DNA from: Planctomycetota bacterium
GTDB lineage: Bacteria; Planctomycetota; Phycisphaerae; UBA1845; UTPLA1
Length of the DNA stretch: 64,000 nt
Reading direction: 5' to 3'
NCBI GenBank assembly: GCA_003576905.1
Contig: QEVG01000025.1
Location: forward strand, 1 to 64,000
The position numbers and the translations under genes are program-made. Below, one piece after another: positions 44,955-54,477 of the stretch (within the stretch, counting starts at the first letter, position 1; each line of letters begins with the position of its first letter). The notes beneath the pieces are model-generated. The model made no database searches, was not told the origin of the DNA, and saw only the letters and a program-made list of their open reading frames with translations.

Positions 44955-46880
44955 TTATTTTTTCACCTCGAATTCGGCGTCGATGACGTCGTCGTCTTTC
45001 TTACCGCCGGCTTTGGCTCCGGCGGCGGCGGGCTCGGCGCCGGGGGGGGCTCCACGCACGCCGGCGGCGCCGGCGGACTTGGCGGCTTCCTCGTAGATGA
45101 TCTTGCCGAGCTGCTGGGAGGAGGTCATGACGTTGTCGATCGCCCGCTTGATCGCACCGGCGTCGTCGTTCTTGACCACGTCGCGGAGGTTCGAAATCGC
45201 CGACTCGACCTTGCTGCGTTCGCCGGCGGGAACCTTCTCGCCGTGCTCCTTGAGGGTCTTCTCGGTCTGGTAGATGACCTGGTCGGCCTGGTTGCGGACG
45301 TCGATCAGCTCGCGGCGCTTGGCATCCTCGGCCGCGTGGGCCTCGGCCTCCTTGCGCATGCGCTCGACCTCGGCCTCGGACAGGCCGCTGGAGCCCTCGA
45401 TCCGGATCTTCTGCTCCTTGCCGGTGCCCATGTCCTTGGCGGAGACATGCAGAATGCCGTTGGCGTCGATGTCGAAGGTGACCTCGATCTGCGGTACGCC
45501 GCGCGGGGCCGGGGGAATGCCGGCGAGGTTGAACTTGCCCAGGGTGCGGTTGTCGACGGCCATCGGCCGCTCGCCCTGGAGGACGTGAATCGTCACCTCG
45601 CTCTGGCTGTCGGCGGCGGTGGAATAGACCTCCTTCTTGCTCGTGGGGATCGTCGTGTTCCGCGGGATCATGACGGTCATGACGCCGCCAAGGGTCTCGA
45701 CGCCCAGCGACAGCGGCGTGACATCCAATACGAGGATGTCCTTGACATCGCCCGCGATGATGCCCGCCTGAATCGCCGCGCCGGCGGCGACGGCCTCGTC
45801 CGGATTCACGCTGCGATTCGGCTCCTTGCCGAAGATCTCCTGGCAGAGCTTCTGCACGGCCGGCATGCGCGTGCTGCCGCCGACGAGGATCACCTCGGTG
45901 ATGTCGCGCGGGCTCAGCTTCGCGTCCGACAGGGCCTTGAGCACCGGGCCGCGGCAGCGCTCGGTGAGCGACTCGGTGAGCTGCTCGAACTTCGCCCGGG
46001 TGACCGTGAGGTTGAGGTGCTTCGGTCCCGAGGCGTCGGCCGTGATGAACGGCAGGTTGATGGTCGTCTCCATGCTGCCGGAGAGCTCGCACTTGGCCTT
46101 CTCGCAGGCCTCCTTCAGGCGCTGGTGGGCCATCGGGTCCTTGCGCAGGTCGATGCCGTTCTGCTTGCGGAACTCCTCGGCGACGTAGTCGATGAGCACC
46201 TGGTCGTAGTCGTCGCCGCCGAGGTGCGTGTCGCCGTTGATGGCGAGGGTCTCGAAGACGCCGTCGCCGACGTCGAGAATGCTGATGTCAAACGTGCCGC
46301 CGCCGAGGTCGAAGACCGCGATCTTGCCGCCCTTCTTCTTGTCCATGCCGTACGCAAGCGCTGCGGCGGTCGGCTCGGGCAGAACGCGCTTCACGTCGAA
46401 GCCGGCGATGATGCCCGCCTCCTGCGTGGCCTTGCGCTGGGCGTCGTTGAAATAGGCCGGGACGGTGACGACGGCCGCGGTGACCTTCTCGCCGAGGTAG
46501 TCTTCCGCGGTCTTCTTGAGGTCCTGCAGGATCATTGCCGAGATCTCGGGCGGGGTGAACTGCTTGTCGCGAATCTTCACCGAGACGAGCTCATCCGCTC
46601 CGCCGACGACTTCGTAGGGGACGATCTTCTCTTCGGAGCCGACCTCGCTGTGGCGGCGGCCCATGAAGCGCTTGATGGAGTACACCGTGTTGCGCGGATT
46701 GGTCACCTGCTGGTGTCGGGCAATCTGCCCGATGACGCGCTCGCCCTTGTCGGTGAACCCGACGACGGAAGGAGTGAGGCGAGAGCCGAGGGCGTTGGTC
46801 AGCACCTTGGGCTGGCCGCCCTCCATGACGGCGACGACCGAGTTGGTGGTGCCGAGGTCGATTCCGATGATCTTGGCCAT
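44955..46880 (-). CDS. dnaK: Chaperone protein DnaK (Hsp70)
   Basis: The 641-residue protein is a full-length Hsp70. It has the ATPase domain with [19 protein letters not shown] and [15 protein letters not shown], the substrate-binding domain after [16 protein letters not shown], a helical lid, and an acidic end [13 protein letters not shown]. It folds and protects proteins with DnaJ and GrpE. ATG 46880 follows AGGAG by seven bases. Neither grpE nor dnaJ adjoins it. No CIRCE element is seen; instead a sigma-54-like promoter lies upstream, and an intrinsic terminator follows. Confidence 0.98.
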   Translation of the reverse strand: MAKIIGIDLGTTNSVVAVMEGGQPKVLTNALGSRLTPSVVGFTDKGERVIGQIARHQQVTNPRNTVYSIKRFMGRRHSEVGSEEKIVPYEVVGGADELVSVKIRDKQFTPPEISAMILQDLKKTAEDYLGEKVTAAVVTVPAYFNDAQRKATQEAGIIAGFDVKRVLPEPTAAALAYGMDKKKGGKIAVFDLGGGTFDISILDVGDGVFETLAINGDTHLGGDDYDQVLIDYVAEEFRKQNGIDLRKDPMAHQRLKEACEKAKCELSGSMETTINLPFITADASGPKHLNLTVTRAKFEQLTESLTERCRGPVLKALSDAKLSPRDITEVILVGGSTRMPAVQKLCQEIFGKEPNRSVNPDEAVAAGAAIQAGIIAGDVKDILVLDVTPLSLGVETLGGVMTVMIPRNTTIPTSKKEVYSTAADSQSEVTIHVLQGERPMAVDNRTLGKFNLAGIPPAPRGVPQIEVTFDIDANGILHVSAKDMGTGKEQKIRIEGSSGLSEAEVERMRKEAEAHAAEDAKRRELIDVRNQADQVIYQTEKTLKEHGEKVPAGERSKVESAISNLRDVVKNDDAGAIKRAIDNVMTSSQQLGKIIYEEAAKSAGAAGVRGAPPGAEPAAAGAKAGGKKDDDVIDAEFEVKK

Positions 46881-46987
46881 TACAGGTCTCCTGTTCTCGC
46901 GGGCATCCGCGATGGGTGAAATCCATTTGCGGCCGGCGCAGGGCGTCACCCGGCAGGTGGCCTGCCGCCAGACTTGCCCGGCATTCA

Positions 46988-47003
46988 TGCAAGGGGGGTG
47001 CCA
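46988..47003 (-). promoter_or_regulatory. Sigma-54-type promoter (-24/-12) upstream of dnaK
   Basis: On the minus strand the sequence is TGGCAC, five C residues, then TTGCA, an exact match to the -24/-12 consensus. It lies about 110 bases before the dnaK start, giving a predicted leader of roughly 95 bases. No upstream activator site was identified. Confidence 0.65.
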
Positions 47004-47156
47004 GCAGAAAGGGAAAGGAAACAGAAAGCCAGTCGCCGCAAGCCACTATATGGCATATGGTTACAGTTCAAATCCGACGGATGCCCGGCCACGAGAATTG
47101 GCAGCCCTGCCGATATGACATGCCGGTATGGCGGGTGAAACAACTGACAGACGTTC

Positions 47157-48179
47157 TCAGGCGGATTCCCGACGGGACGCCGGATGGGCTGGATTAATGG
47201 GCCGTTTGAACTTTTTGCCGCATTCGGGGCATCGACTATCGACGAGTCCCGTCAGGTCGTAACCGCAGTGCTCGCACCAGCCGCCTCGATCCGCAGACAT
47301 CAGCATCGCCAGATCTCGAAAGTTGACAATTCCCTTGGGTAAGAGCCACTCACGAGGTTGCCATCGCTCTGCTACGACCATGACAAGTCGTGAGACGAAG
47401 AACAGGATGACACATGGCAATGTGAATGTCAGTATCCACTTCAGGGTACTGTTCGACCCGATGATTCCCAATCGTGCCCCGAGCTGCCAGGCAAGCACTC
47501 CATAAAGCATTAAGCAGATAACGATCCCACACAATCCGCCGGCGCTGCCGACGATCCGCCCCGCGGCCGTGGTGGGCAGTGGCGGAATCCTGTTGGCAGA
47601 ATGTACTCTCAATCGCGCCCACAGCCGCGCCAGTTTGCAGCCCCGCAACCGATCAAGAACTGGAGTACTCGGAGCAAATGGCTTGACATGTGGGTCGATC
47701 TCTCGCACTGCCTGCTCGATTACCCTGAATGCGCCTGCCGCGCGGGACGTCGCACCCAGGATAGTCAGCGGTTGAATCTGCCCTAGCTTAACTCGATGAG
47801 CAACAAGCTCTGCGAGGCGGCCGAACGTGAACAAGGGGGCATATCGTGCCTCCCAATCCTCGGTGGATGAACATAGGTTGCGGCCGATCAGAAAATCCCA
47901 GTCAACCTCGGTAATCTCGACGCCGAGCCTTTCTTCCAAGAGTTCCGATATCAGCTCACAGTCCTGCAAATCGGAAGGGACGTGAGCGAAGAAATACTGA
48001 TCGATTCGCGTATTGTGAGCGATTGGTGCGCGCTTGCTGCTTAACTCGTTGACGCAGTCCTCTATGACGGAAAGGACCGCTTCCGTGTCCGGTGGAAGAT
48101 CTGGATTTTGGAGTGTCTTCGGCGAGCCGAGTGCGTCTCCGATCATTTTCGATGATCGCGAATTCGAAGTCGTGGCCAT
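47157..48179 (-). CDS. Membrane protein with C-terminal zinc ribbon
   Basis: The roughly 340-residue protein has a soluble N-terminal half of unknown fold, two membrane helices near residues 215-280 (GIVICLMLYGVLAWQLG and WILTFTLPCVILFFVSRLV), and a C-terminal zinc ribbon (CEHCGYDLTGL...CPECGKKF). That ribbon type is frequent in Planctomycetota. The start is uncertain: ATG 48179 has TATACT seven bases upstream and no ribosome site, and GTG 48233 directly after the upstream gene is the alternative. Local GC is lower than in flanking genes. Function unknown. Confidence 0.68.
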   Translation of the reverse strand: MATTSNSRSSKMIGDALGSPKTLQNPDLPPDTEAVLSVIEDCVNELSSKRAPIAHNTRIDQYFFAHVPSDLQDCELISELLEERLGVEITEVDWDFLIGRNLCSSTEDWEARYAPLFTFGRLAELVAHRVKLGQIQPLTILGATSRAAGAFRVIEQAVREIDPHVKPFAPSTPVLDRLRGCKLARLWARLRVHSANRIPPLPTTAAGRIVGSAGGLCGIVICLMLYGVLAWQLGARLGIIGSNSTLKWILTFTLPCVILFFVSRLVMVVAERWQPREWLLPKGIVNFRDLAMLMSADRGGWCEHCGYDLTGLVDSRCPECGKKFKRPINPAHPASRRESA

Positions 48180-48239
48180 CGTCAACAGTATATCACAAGG
48201 CCACCCATCGCGGCTAAGCACCCGAAACAGCACGTAAAA

Positions 48240-51200
48240 TCACACCCCCACCACAGCCATCGTCTCCACCCCTGGCGCGGCGGCGTACTTCGCGCGGAGC
48301 TCGGCCTCCAGCTCTTCGATTCGGGCATCGATCTCGGCCAGCTTCCGCCGGTCGCGGGCGAGCTTCTCCTTGTGGCGGCGGAGGAAGTAGCCGATGGTCT
48401 CGATGCGAATCTTGATCGAGCCGGTGGGTTTGTTTTCGTCGATGTCCTTGAAGCAGAAGTACGGCGTGCCGCTCCGCTCGATGATCTCCTCGATGACGCT
48501 GTAGATCGGGGCGTCGTGGCCGCACTTGAAGCTGGAGAGCTCCAGGCCGACGAGGTTCGGATGCCGGGCGGCGAACTTGGCGGCCCAGACCTTGCGGTTG
48601 GTGTTCTCGCTGTAGGCGTTCTTCCAGGCGTCCTCGATGGAGAGCGGGCTGGCGAAATCGCCGCGGGCGACCTCCTCGCCGAAGAGGCGGTCGAGCAGGT
48701 CGTCATCCAGCGGGAGCGAATCCATCGTGAGGATCGGGTAGCCGAGCTTCTGAAGCTCGTCCGGGATCTCGTGGCAGACGCCGGGATCGTTGTGGTACGG
48801 TCGTGTCAAGAGGACGACACCGATCTCGTCGCGGGCCTCCAGCCGGTCGATCACTTCGCGGGCCTGGCGGCGCAGGTCGGCGTAGAAGCCGTTGTAGTGG
48901 TCCCAGGCGGCCTTGCAGGCACGGGCGTTTTCCTCCTCAGAAAGGCCGAGCTTGTCGACGAATTCCTGGTACATCTGCCGGGCAAGCAGGGCCGGCTCGC
49001 TGAAATTCACGAAGGTGTCCAGGTAGACCGTGCCGTGCTCGGTGAACAGGTCGGACTCCTTGGTGAAGGCGGCCTTGACGGCCTCCGGCGTGGTCGCGAC
49101 CGTCGGGCAGGCGCGGCTCGACTGGATGCCGGTCATGAAGGTCGGCAGGCAGTCGATCATCGGGAAGAAGATGTAATCGAGCGGCTTTTCCTTGTGCTTG
49201 TGGTAAAGCAGGTTGTGCACGTGGGGAATGCCGATCTTGCTGGGGAAGCACGGGTCGATCGCCCCGCGCTTTGCCCCTTCCTTGTAAAGCTCCTCGCTGG
49301 TGTAGTCGGACCAGACGAGATTCGCCGCGCGAATGCCGAGCGACTGGAAGTAGGCCATGAACCACGGGGCCATGGAGTACATGTTCAGCGCGCGGGGCAT
49401 GCCGATGCGGATACTCTCGCGTTTCTTCATCAACTCGATTCGCCGCTCGAGCTTGCGACGCGCAGCCGGCAGAACCCAGCCGATCGACGGAATCGGATCG
49501 GATACGTTCTTTACGGTGACCGGCGCGAAGACCTCGCGCGCGGCGATTTCGGCGAAGTTCGGATTGGCCTTCTTGACGGCGTCGAGCCCGGCCTTGATGT
49601 CACGCATGTCGCTGACATCCTCGACCGTGCCCTTTTCGCAGGTGGCGATGATGAGGCGCTGTTCGCCAGCCTCCAGTGGGACCTTTGACTTGGACTTCTT
49701 CGCGGCCGGATCCGCCTCGCCGGTGGAACCATGTCTGATTCGGGTCGGATGCCCGGCCTCGGGGCCCATTTTGACGATCTGCGTGGTGAGACTCACCAGG
49801 ACGCCATTGCCGCCTCCACGGAGCGCTTCCTGACGACTGTGGCTTGGGGCAGCAGGAGCGCCCACCGCTCCCTTACGGTCGCCGCTCTGTTCCGCTTCGC
49901 CGGTCTTGACGTCGATGAACGTGCGGAGACACTTGTTCTTGCAGAAGTAGCAGCGGGTCGATTCGGCGCGCGTCGTGCGATACTTGATCTTCTGCACGCG
50001 TTCGAGGCCGATGAAGCTCGTGCGAACATCGTTTTCAACATATAGCCGGTGCGCCTCGACGGCACAGCCGATGGCCCCGGCCTCGCCGCAGTACTTATGA
50101 ACGATGACATTCGGCTCGACGCCCGTGCCCTTGAAGCGGCTGGTGATGAAATCGACCTGGGACTTCACCGCGGCGAGGTTGTGCTGCGTGCCGCCCTGCA
50201 GGACGAAGGTGGTGCCGAGCTTGGCGAGGTTGGGAATCTGCGAGACGTAGAGCCAGATGTTCTTGGGCAGTACGTCGCACAGGCCCGCCATAATCTCGTT
50301 CGGCGCCCAGCCCTGGCGCTGGAAGTCGACAATGTCTGACTGCATGAAGACGGCGCAGCCGTAGCCGAAGGATGGCATCGCCTCGGCACTGAAGGCGATA
50401 TCGGCAAACTCTTCGACCTTGAAGCCGAAGCCCTGGGCCGTGCCCTGGAGGAAGTATCCATTGCCGGCGGAGCATTGCGTGTTGAGCTTGAAGTCCTTGA
50501 CCTGGCCATTCTTGAGGACGATCAGCTTGATGTCCTGACCGCCTACGTCGACGATGACATCCGTATGGGGGTAGAAGTGCAGCCCGGCCTGGGTGTGGGC
50601 GACCGTCTCAACAAGGGCCACGTCTGCCTGAAGGACGTCCTTCAGGATGTCCTTGGCGTAGCCCGTCGTGCCGACGCCGAGCACCTCCAGTTTGCAATTC
50701 TGATCAGCGATCTGCTTCTCCAGCAGGGCGAAGATTTCCATCGTGTCTTCGATGGGGTTGCCCTTGCTGAGCTGGTAGGCACGCGCGATGACGCGTTTGT
50801 CCATGTCGAGCAGGACGCCCTTGGTGCTGGTGCTGCCGCCGTCGAGGCCGACGAAGGCGCGGACCGTGGTGCCCGGCTCGAAGGTGACCGGCTCCCAGGG
50901 TTCTTTCTGATATTTCTTCTTGAAGGCCGCAAGCTCGTCGTTGTCCTTCCAGAGACCTTTGCTGCCCGCGGCCTTTTTCTCTTCGATACGGCCGACGCTG
51001 ATGTACCACTGCAGCTCTTCCAAACCGCGATAGACGCCGAAGTTCGGGTTGTCCTGCACCTCGATCTTGGCGTACTCCACTGCGCCGAGGGCCGCGAAGT
51101 ACTGCGCGTTATCCGGGACGACGACCAGTTCCTCGATCGGCTTGGTCTCGTCGAAGGGCACGTTGCGCTCGCGCCAAATGGCGGGAATGTTGTGCCGCCA

Positions 51201-52157
51201 GCAGTCGCGCATGCCCTTGATGTAGCAATTCGGTCCGCCCAGCAGGAGCACCTGCGGCCGGAGCGTGTGCCCGCGCGTTAGCACGGAGAGGTTCTGCTGG
51301 ATGATGCTCTCAAAGAGCGAGGCCATCAGCTCGTCCGGCGGAACGCCCTGCTTCTGAAGCCCGTTGATGTCGGTCTCGGCGAAGACCCCGCATTTGCCGG
51401 CGACTGGGTGCAGCTTCAGGCCGACGTAGCCCATGTTGCATAGCTCGTCGGCGGGGATCTTGAGCTTGGCGTTGATCTTGTCGATGACCGCGCCGGTGCC
51501 ACCGGCGCACTTGTCGTTCATCGACGGGATTTTCTTTTTCTTGCCGGTGGATTCGTCGGTCTTGAAGACGATGATCTTGGCATCCTGGCCGCCGAGCTCA
51601 ACAACGCTCTCAACGTCCGGGTACATCTTTTCGACGGAGAGGCTGACGGCGTTCACCTCCTGAACAAACTTCGCGCCGATGCGCTTGCCGATGCTGGAGC
51701 CGCCGCTGCCGGTCATGAAGACGCGGAAGGCGTTGCGCGGGACATCGGGGAACTTCTCGGCGATCGCGCCGAGCATCTCGATGCACTTCTCGGGCTGCTT
51801 GGTATCGTGGCGCTGATAGTCCTTGTGCAGAATTTCATCAGTGACGGGATCGACCACGACAAACTTAACGGTGGTGCTGCCCACATCGAGCCCGATGAAG
51901 AGGCCCTGCGGGTACTTTTCCGTACCGGCAAACGGCAGGTCTGCGATGACCGGCTTGGTGCGCTCGGCCTTGACGAGGCCGACATTGAGCTGCACGACGC
52001 CCTGCTTGGGGGCATCCTTCGGCTCGCCCTTGGTCGAGCAACACCCGCCGCCGGAGCCACAGGAGCCACCGGAAGACTTGCCGCTCGGCGAAGTGCCGCA
52101 CGAGCCGCCGGTCTTCTTATCAGGTGCGTCTGCTTCGAGTTTGATAGATCGGTTCAT
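48240..52157 (-). CDS. Double BadF/BcrA-type CoA-dehydratase activase with HgdB-like C-terminus
   Basis: The 1305-residue protein has a Cys/Gly-rich N-terminus (GGSCGSGGGCCST) and two tandem BcrA/BadF ASKHA ATPase domains, starting at about 85 (FIGLDVGSTTVKFVVVD) and 435 (FVGLDGGSTSTKG). A DUF2229-like dehydratase-subunit region from about residue 900 follows (RIGMPRALNMYSMAPW). Known relatives use ATP to drive an electron into a [4Fe-4S] dehydratase. Cysteines in KCAGGTG and QCSAGNG are kept. An approximately 80-residue Gly/Ala/Ser-rich segment interrupts the region after CYFCKNKCLRTFIDV. Substrate unknown. It follows the companion gene on the same strand, 91 bases downstream. Confidence 0.85.
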   Translation of the reverse strand: MNRSIKLEADAPDKKTGGSCGTSPSGKSSGGSCGSGGGCCSTKGEPKDAPKQGVVQLNVGLVKAERTKPVIADLPFAGTEKYPQGLFIGLDVGSTTVKFVVVDPVTDEILHKDYQRHDTKQPEKCIEMLGAIAEKFPDVPRNAFRVFMTGSGGSSIGKRIGAKFVQEVNAVSLSVEKMYPDVESVVELGGQDAKIIVFKTDESTGKKKKIPSMNDKCAGGTGAVIDKINAKLKIPADELCNMGYVGLKLHPVAGKCGVFAETDINGLQKQGVPPDELMASLFESIIQQNLSVLTRGHTLRPQVLLLGGPNCYIKGMRDCWRHNIPAIWRERNVPFDETKPIEELVVVPDNAQYFAALGAVEYAKIEVQDNPNFGVYRGLEELQWYISVGRIEEKKAAGSKGLWKDNDELAAFKKKYQKEPWEPVTFEPGTTVRAFVGLDGGSTSTKGVLLDMDKRVIARAYQLSKGNPIEDTMEIFALLEKQIADQNCKLEVLGVGTTGYAKDILKDVLQADVALVETVAHTQAGLHFYPHTDVIVDVGGQDIKLIVLKNGQVKDFKLNTQCSAGNGYFLQGTAQGFGFKVEEFADIAFSAEAMPSFGYGCAVFMQSDIVDFQRQGWAPNEIMAGLCDVLPKNIWLYVSQIPNLAKLGTTFVLQGGTQHNLAAVKSQVDFITSRFKGTGVEPNVIVHKYCGEAGAIGCAVEAHRLYVENDVRTSFIGLERVQKIKYRTTRAESTRCYFCKNKCLRTFIDVKTGEAEQSGDRKGAVGAPAAPSHSRQEALRGGGNGVLVSLTTQIVKMGPEAGHPTRIRHGSTGEADPAAKKSKSKVPLEAGEQRLIIATCEKGTVEDVSDMRDIKAGLDAVKKANPNFAEIAAREVFAPVTVKNVSDPIPSIGWVLPAARRKLERRIELMKKRESIRIGMPRALNMYSMAPWFMAYFQSLGIRAANLVWSDYTSEELYKEGAKRGAIDPCFPSKIGIPHVHNLLYHKHKEKPLDYIFFPMIDCLPTFMTGIQSSRACPTVATTPEAVKAAFTKESDLFTEHGTVYLDTFVNFSEPALLARQMYQEFVDKLGLSEEENARACKAAWDHYNGFYADLRRQAREVIDRLEARDEIGVVLLTRPYHNDPGVCHEIPDELQKLGYPILTMDSLPLDDDLLDRLFGEEVARGDFASPLSIEDAWKNAYSENTNRKVWAAKFAARHPNLVGLELSSFKCGHDAPIYSVIEEIIERSGTPYFCFKDIDENKPTGSIKIRIETIGYFLRRHKEKLARDRRKLAEIDARIEELEAELRAKYAAAPGVETMAVVGV
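49665..49905 (-). repeat. Apparent in-frame insertion in the activase gene
   Basis: About 240 bases encode a low-complexity segment between the conserved motifs RTFIDVKT and IIATCEKG, which I expect to lie close together in the family. It contains CGCTCCCTTACGGTCGC at 49867-49883, which I recall as a recurrent repeat core in planctomycete genomes. The reading frame is kept throughout. The identity of the inserted element is a guess. Confidence 0.45.
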
Positions 52158-52248
52158 GGTTTACCGTGGATTGCCACTGCGTGTGCCTTATGCGACACGT
52201 TCTTGTTCAGATTCGGTGGGAAATGCCCACCCTAGGACCGCACACGTT

Positions 52249-54063
52249 TCATACAGAGGCCAGTGCTTCGGCTTGTGCCGCATCCACACCCGCGCGCTTC
52301 ATCCGCTCGCCCACATCGAGCACGAAATTCGCCGCCTTGCCGATGACGCCCTTGTGGTGCGAAACGTGCAACAGGGGGCTGCGGAGGTCGCGGTTTTCGG
52401 GCTGGGCGACAAACTCGCGGATCTGCTCCAGGGTGTAGCCGGTCCGCTCGACGGCTCGTTTGAACTCGTCCTTGGTCTTGATCTTGGCCTCGCCGAGGGC
52501 CATCTGTACGCGGCTGTGGGCGTTGATATCGCCCTCGCCGCTTGTCTCGATGGGAATGTAAATGATGTCCTTGAAGTGGCTGGTTACGGCGGCCTGCGCC
52601 CCGTCCGACTGGGTGCTGGGCATGCAGCCGAAGGGTTTTAGGCTCAGCACCATGTGGGCCATGTCCTTCGAGGAGTAGTAGATATTCTTCGCCACTTCGA
52701 GGTGGCCCTCGCCGCCGCCCGCACGACTGTTGTAGTACGGGTGCCCTGCGCGCGTGAGCTCCATCTGCGGCGCCAGTTCATGGACAGTGCCGCCGATGGC
52801 CTCTCGCAGCTTGTCGTATTCGTGAATGATGATTTTTTCGGCGAGGCCGAAGGTAAAGAGCTTCTTGCGGATGGCCATTTCCGAGGCGAGCTTCTCCTTG
52901 AGGCTCCATGCCGGTATGCTCGTGCCGTCTTCGCGGAGGCCGCTGCGGTCCCTGGCCTTCAGGCCCGCCTGGTGAAGCATGTAGCAGATCCACGTGGCGA
53001 CCGGCTCCACGAGAACCTCGGCCCCCTCACTCTCGAGGAACGGGAACATCCGGAAGTTGCCATCGCCCTCGGTGGTCTGCGCCCAGAACTCGCCCGTCAC
53101 CTTGACGATGGGCTTGGGCCGGAGGAAGTCCACTTCGATCTCTTCCTCGATCAATCTGCGGCACTGGTCAAACACGTCGGCGTAGTATGTGCCCTTGAGC
53201 TGATCGAGAAACTTCGCCGCATCGGCCGGGGTCTTGACCGGGGCGACCTTCGACAGCAGTTTCGACAGCACGCCGCCGTGGATCTCGTCGTAGTTCCGCT
53301 TTCGCAGGGCCTCCTGGCAGATCTCCACGCACTTCTGGAAGACCTGGTTCGTCTTGCCCGGCTCGACCTCGTAAGGGCGAATCTGGTAGGCGACCTCGTT
53401 GAGGATGTCGCCCATGAACATCGCGTTCAAGAGCGACAAGAAGAAGTTCAGATTGAACTCCAGCCCGGCCTCGAGGGCGGCCTGATCGAGCCCGCCGGCC
53501 TGCTGGAACAGAAGGACGCGAAATCCGTCGAAGCCGCTGTTGCGCAACGCAAGGCGATATTCCGCCTCGTACATGCCGAAGCGGCACGGGCCGCACGCGC
53601 CGGCGGTGATGAACAGGTGGTCGCTGAGAATCTTCTCCAGCGGCACGCCATCTTCGTCTCGCATGCGCTTAAGGTGATTCACAAGGGCCCCAACGGTGAA
53701 GTACGTCGGGTTGCACTGCCCGTTATTGCCGTATTCCTTGCCCGCCTGGAAGTCGGCCTTCACCGGCGTCGGAATCAGTCCGACCTTGTAGCCAAGACCC
53801 TCAAGCCCCGCGACGATCAGCAGCTCATGGCGCAACGTGAGGCCGCCCAGCCAGATCGTCACCTGACCACGCTCGGCCTTGGTAAACGGCCGCTCGGTCG
53901 GACGCCTAAAGTGCTGCACCGGCCCGACGCGGATTCCGGCCTCGCGCATCATGCGTTCGCGTTCCGCCTGAAGGGTGGCCTCGATGGAATCGGCGAGCAG
54001 CGGCAGGGAAACCCCGCGGCGTTCGGATTCACACTTGTTCATCGTGTGGGCTGGAGCAACCAT
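52249..54063 (-). CDS. HgdB-like dehydratase-subunit family protein, partner of the activase
   Basis: The 604-residue protein belongs with the large dehydratase-like companion of the double activase. It has a conserved CGPCRFGMYEAEYRLALR and a late PFGCMPSTQSDGAQ; the cysteines probably ligate an iron-sulfur cluster. The pair is widespread in anaerobes and planctomycetes, but the substrate is not established to my knowledge. ATG 54063 has an ideal GAGGTGA site. It is the first gene of the two-gene unit, and a long palindrome lies upstream. Confidence 0.82.
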   Translation of the reverse strand: MVAPAHTMNKCESERRGVSLPLLADSIEATLQAERERMMREAGIRVGPVQHFRRPTERPFTKAERGQVTIWLGGLTLRHELLIVAGLEGLGYKVGLIPTPVKADFQAGKEYGNNGQCNPTYFTVGALVNHLKRMRDEDGVPLEKILSDHLFITAGACGPCRFGMYEAEYRLALRNSGFDGFRVLLFQQAGGLDQAALEAGLEFNLNFFLSLLNAMFMGDILNEVAYQIRPYEVEPGKTNQVFQKCVEICQEALRKRNYDEIHGGVLSKLLSKVAPVKTPADAAKFLDQLKGTYYADVFDQCRRLIEEEIEVDFLRPKPIVKVTGEFWAQTTEGDGNFRMFPFLESEGAEVLVEPVATWICYMLHQAGLKARDRSGLREDGTSIPAWSLKEKLASEMAIRKKLFTFGLAEKIIIHEYDKLREAIGGTVHELAPQMELTRAGHPYYNSRAGGGEGHLEVAKNIYYSSKDMAHMVLSLKPFGCMPSTQSDGAQAAVTSHFKDIIYIPIETSGEGDINAHSRVQMALGEAKIKTKDEFKRAVERTGYTLEQIREFVAQPENRDLRSPLLHVSHHKGVIGKAANFVLDVGERMKRAGVDAAQAEALASV

Positions 54064-54477
54064 GAATCACCTCACGTTAGGACGCACTAGCTTGTCAGGG
54101 CTTTTGCCGACGAACGGCTCTCGAAGTGGACGCGTATTGAAACCGGCACCCCGCCATAAGTCCAGCATAATTTAGGGTTAATAATCGACCTCTTGAAGGT
54201 CTCATCGGCGCCTGCCAGTTAAACGCGAAAGTTAGTATCTACTAACTTCGACATTCGCAGGCCCCTTGCTCCGCCGCAACCCATGTGACGACCCGGATGC
54301 CCGCAAGGTGTTTTCTCAGGAAAGGTTATGTATGTAGGACTCGCCCGGTCCCATTTAGAGAACGTGCCGCCGGCGCTCGCCTGGTTGCACGGAAAAAAAA
54401 CGCAGCGCGCGAAAATGAGTCACGCCGCGTACCGCCCGGCGCGACTCCGCCCGATTTTTTTCATGGAATCGCGGCGA
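54064..54477. other. Regulatory gap upstream of the activase operon
   Basis: This 414-base region contains an AT-richer segment around 54165-54190 that could hold the operon promoter, and a perfect 20-bp palindrome. No gene is supported here. Confidence 0.55.
54229..54248. promoter_or_regulatory. Perfect palindrome, candidate operator
   Basis: AAGTTAGTA at 54229-54237 and TACTAACTT at 54240-54248 are exact reverse complements with a two-base centre. The AT-rich, symmetric form suits a dimeric repressor site rather than a terminator. It sits about 170 bases before the start of the first dehydratase-pair gene. Confidence 0.6.

Noticed and set aside
44817-46919. A 700-codon plus-strand frame opposite dnaK
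   Set aside because: It is the complementary reading of a biased, highly expressed gene; its Leu/Val/Gly/Asp-rich content is typical of such shadows.
47060-47090. TTCAAATCC resembling a tRNA T-loop
   Set aside because: The flanking bases cannot form a T-stem, and no anticodon or acceptor stem is present.
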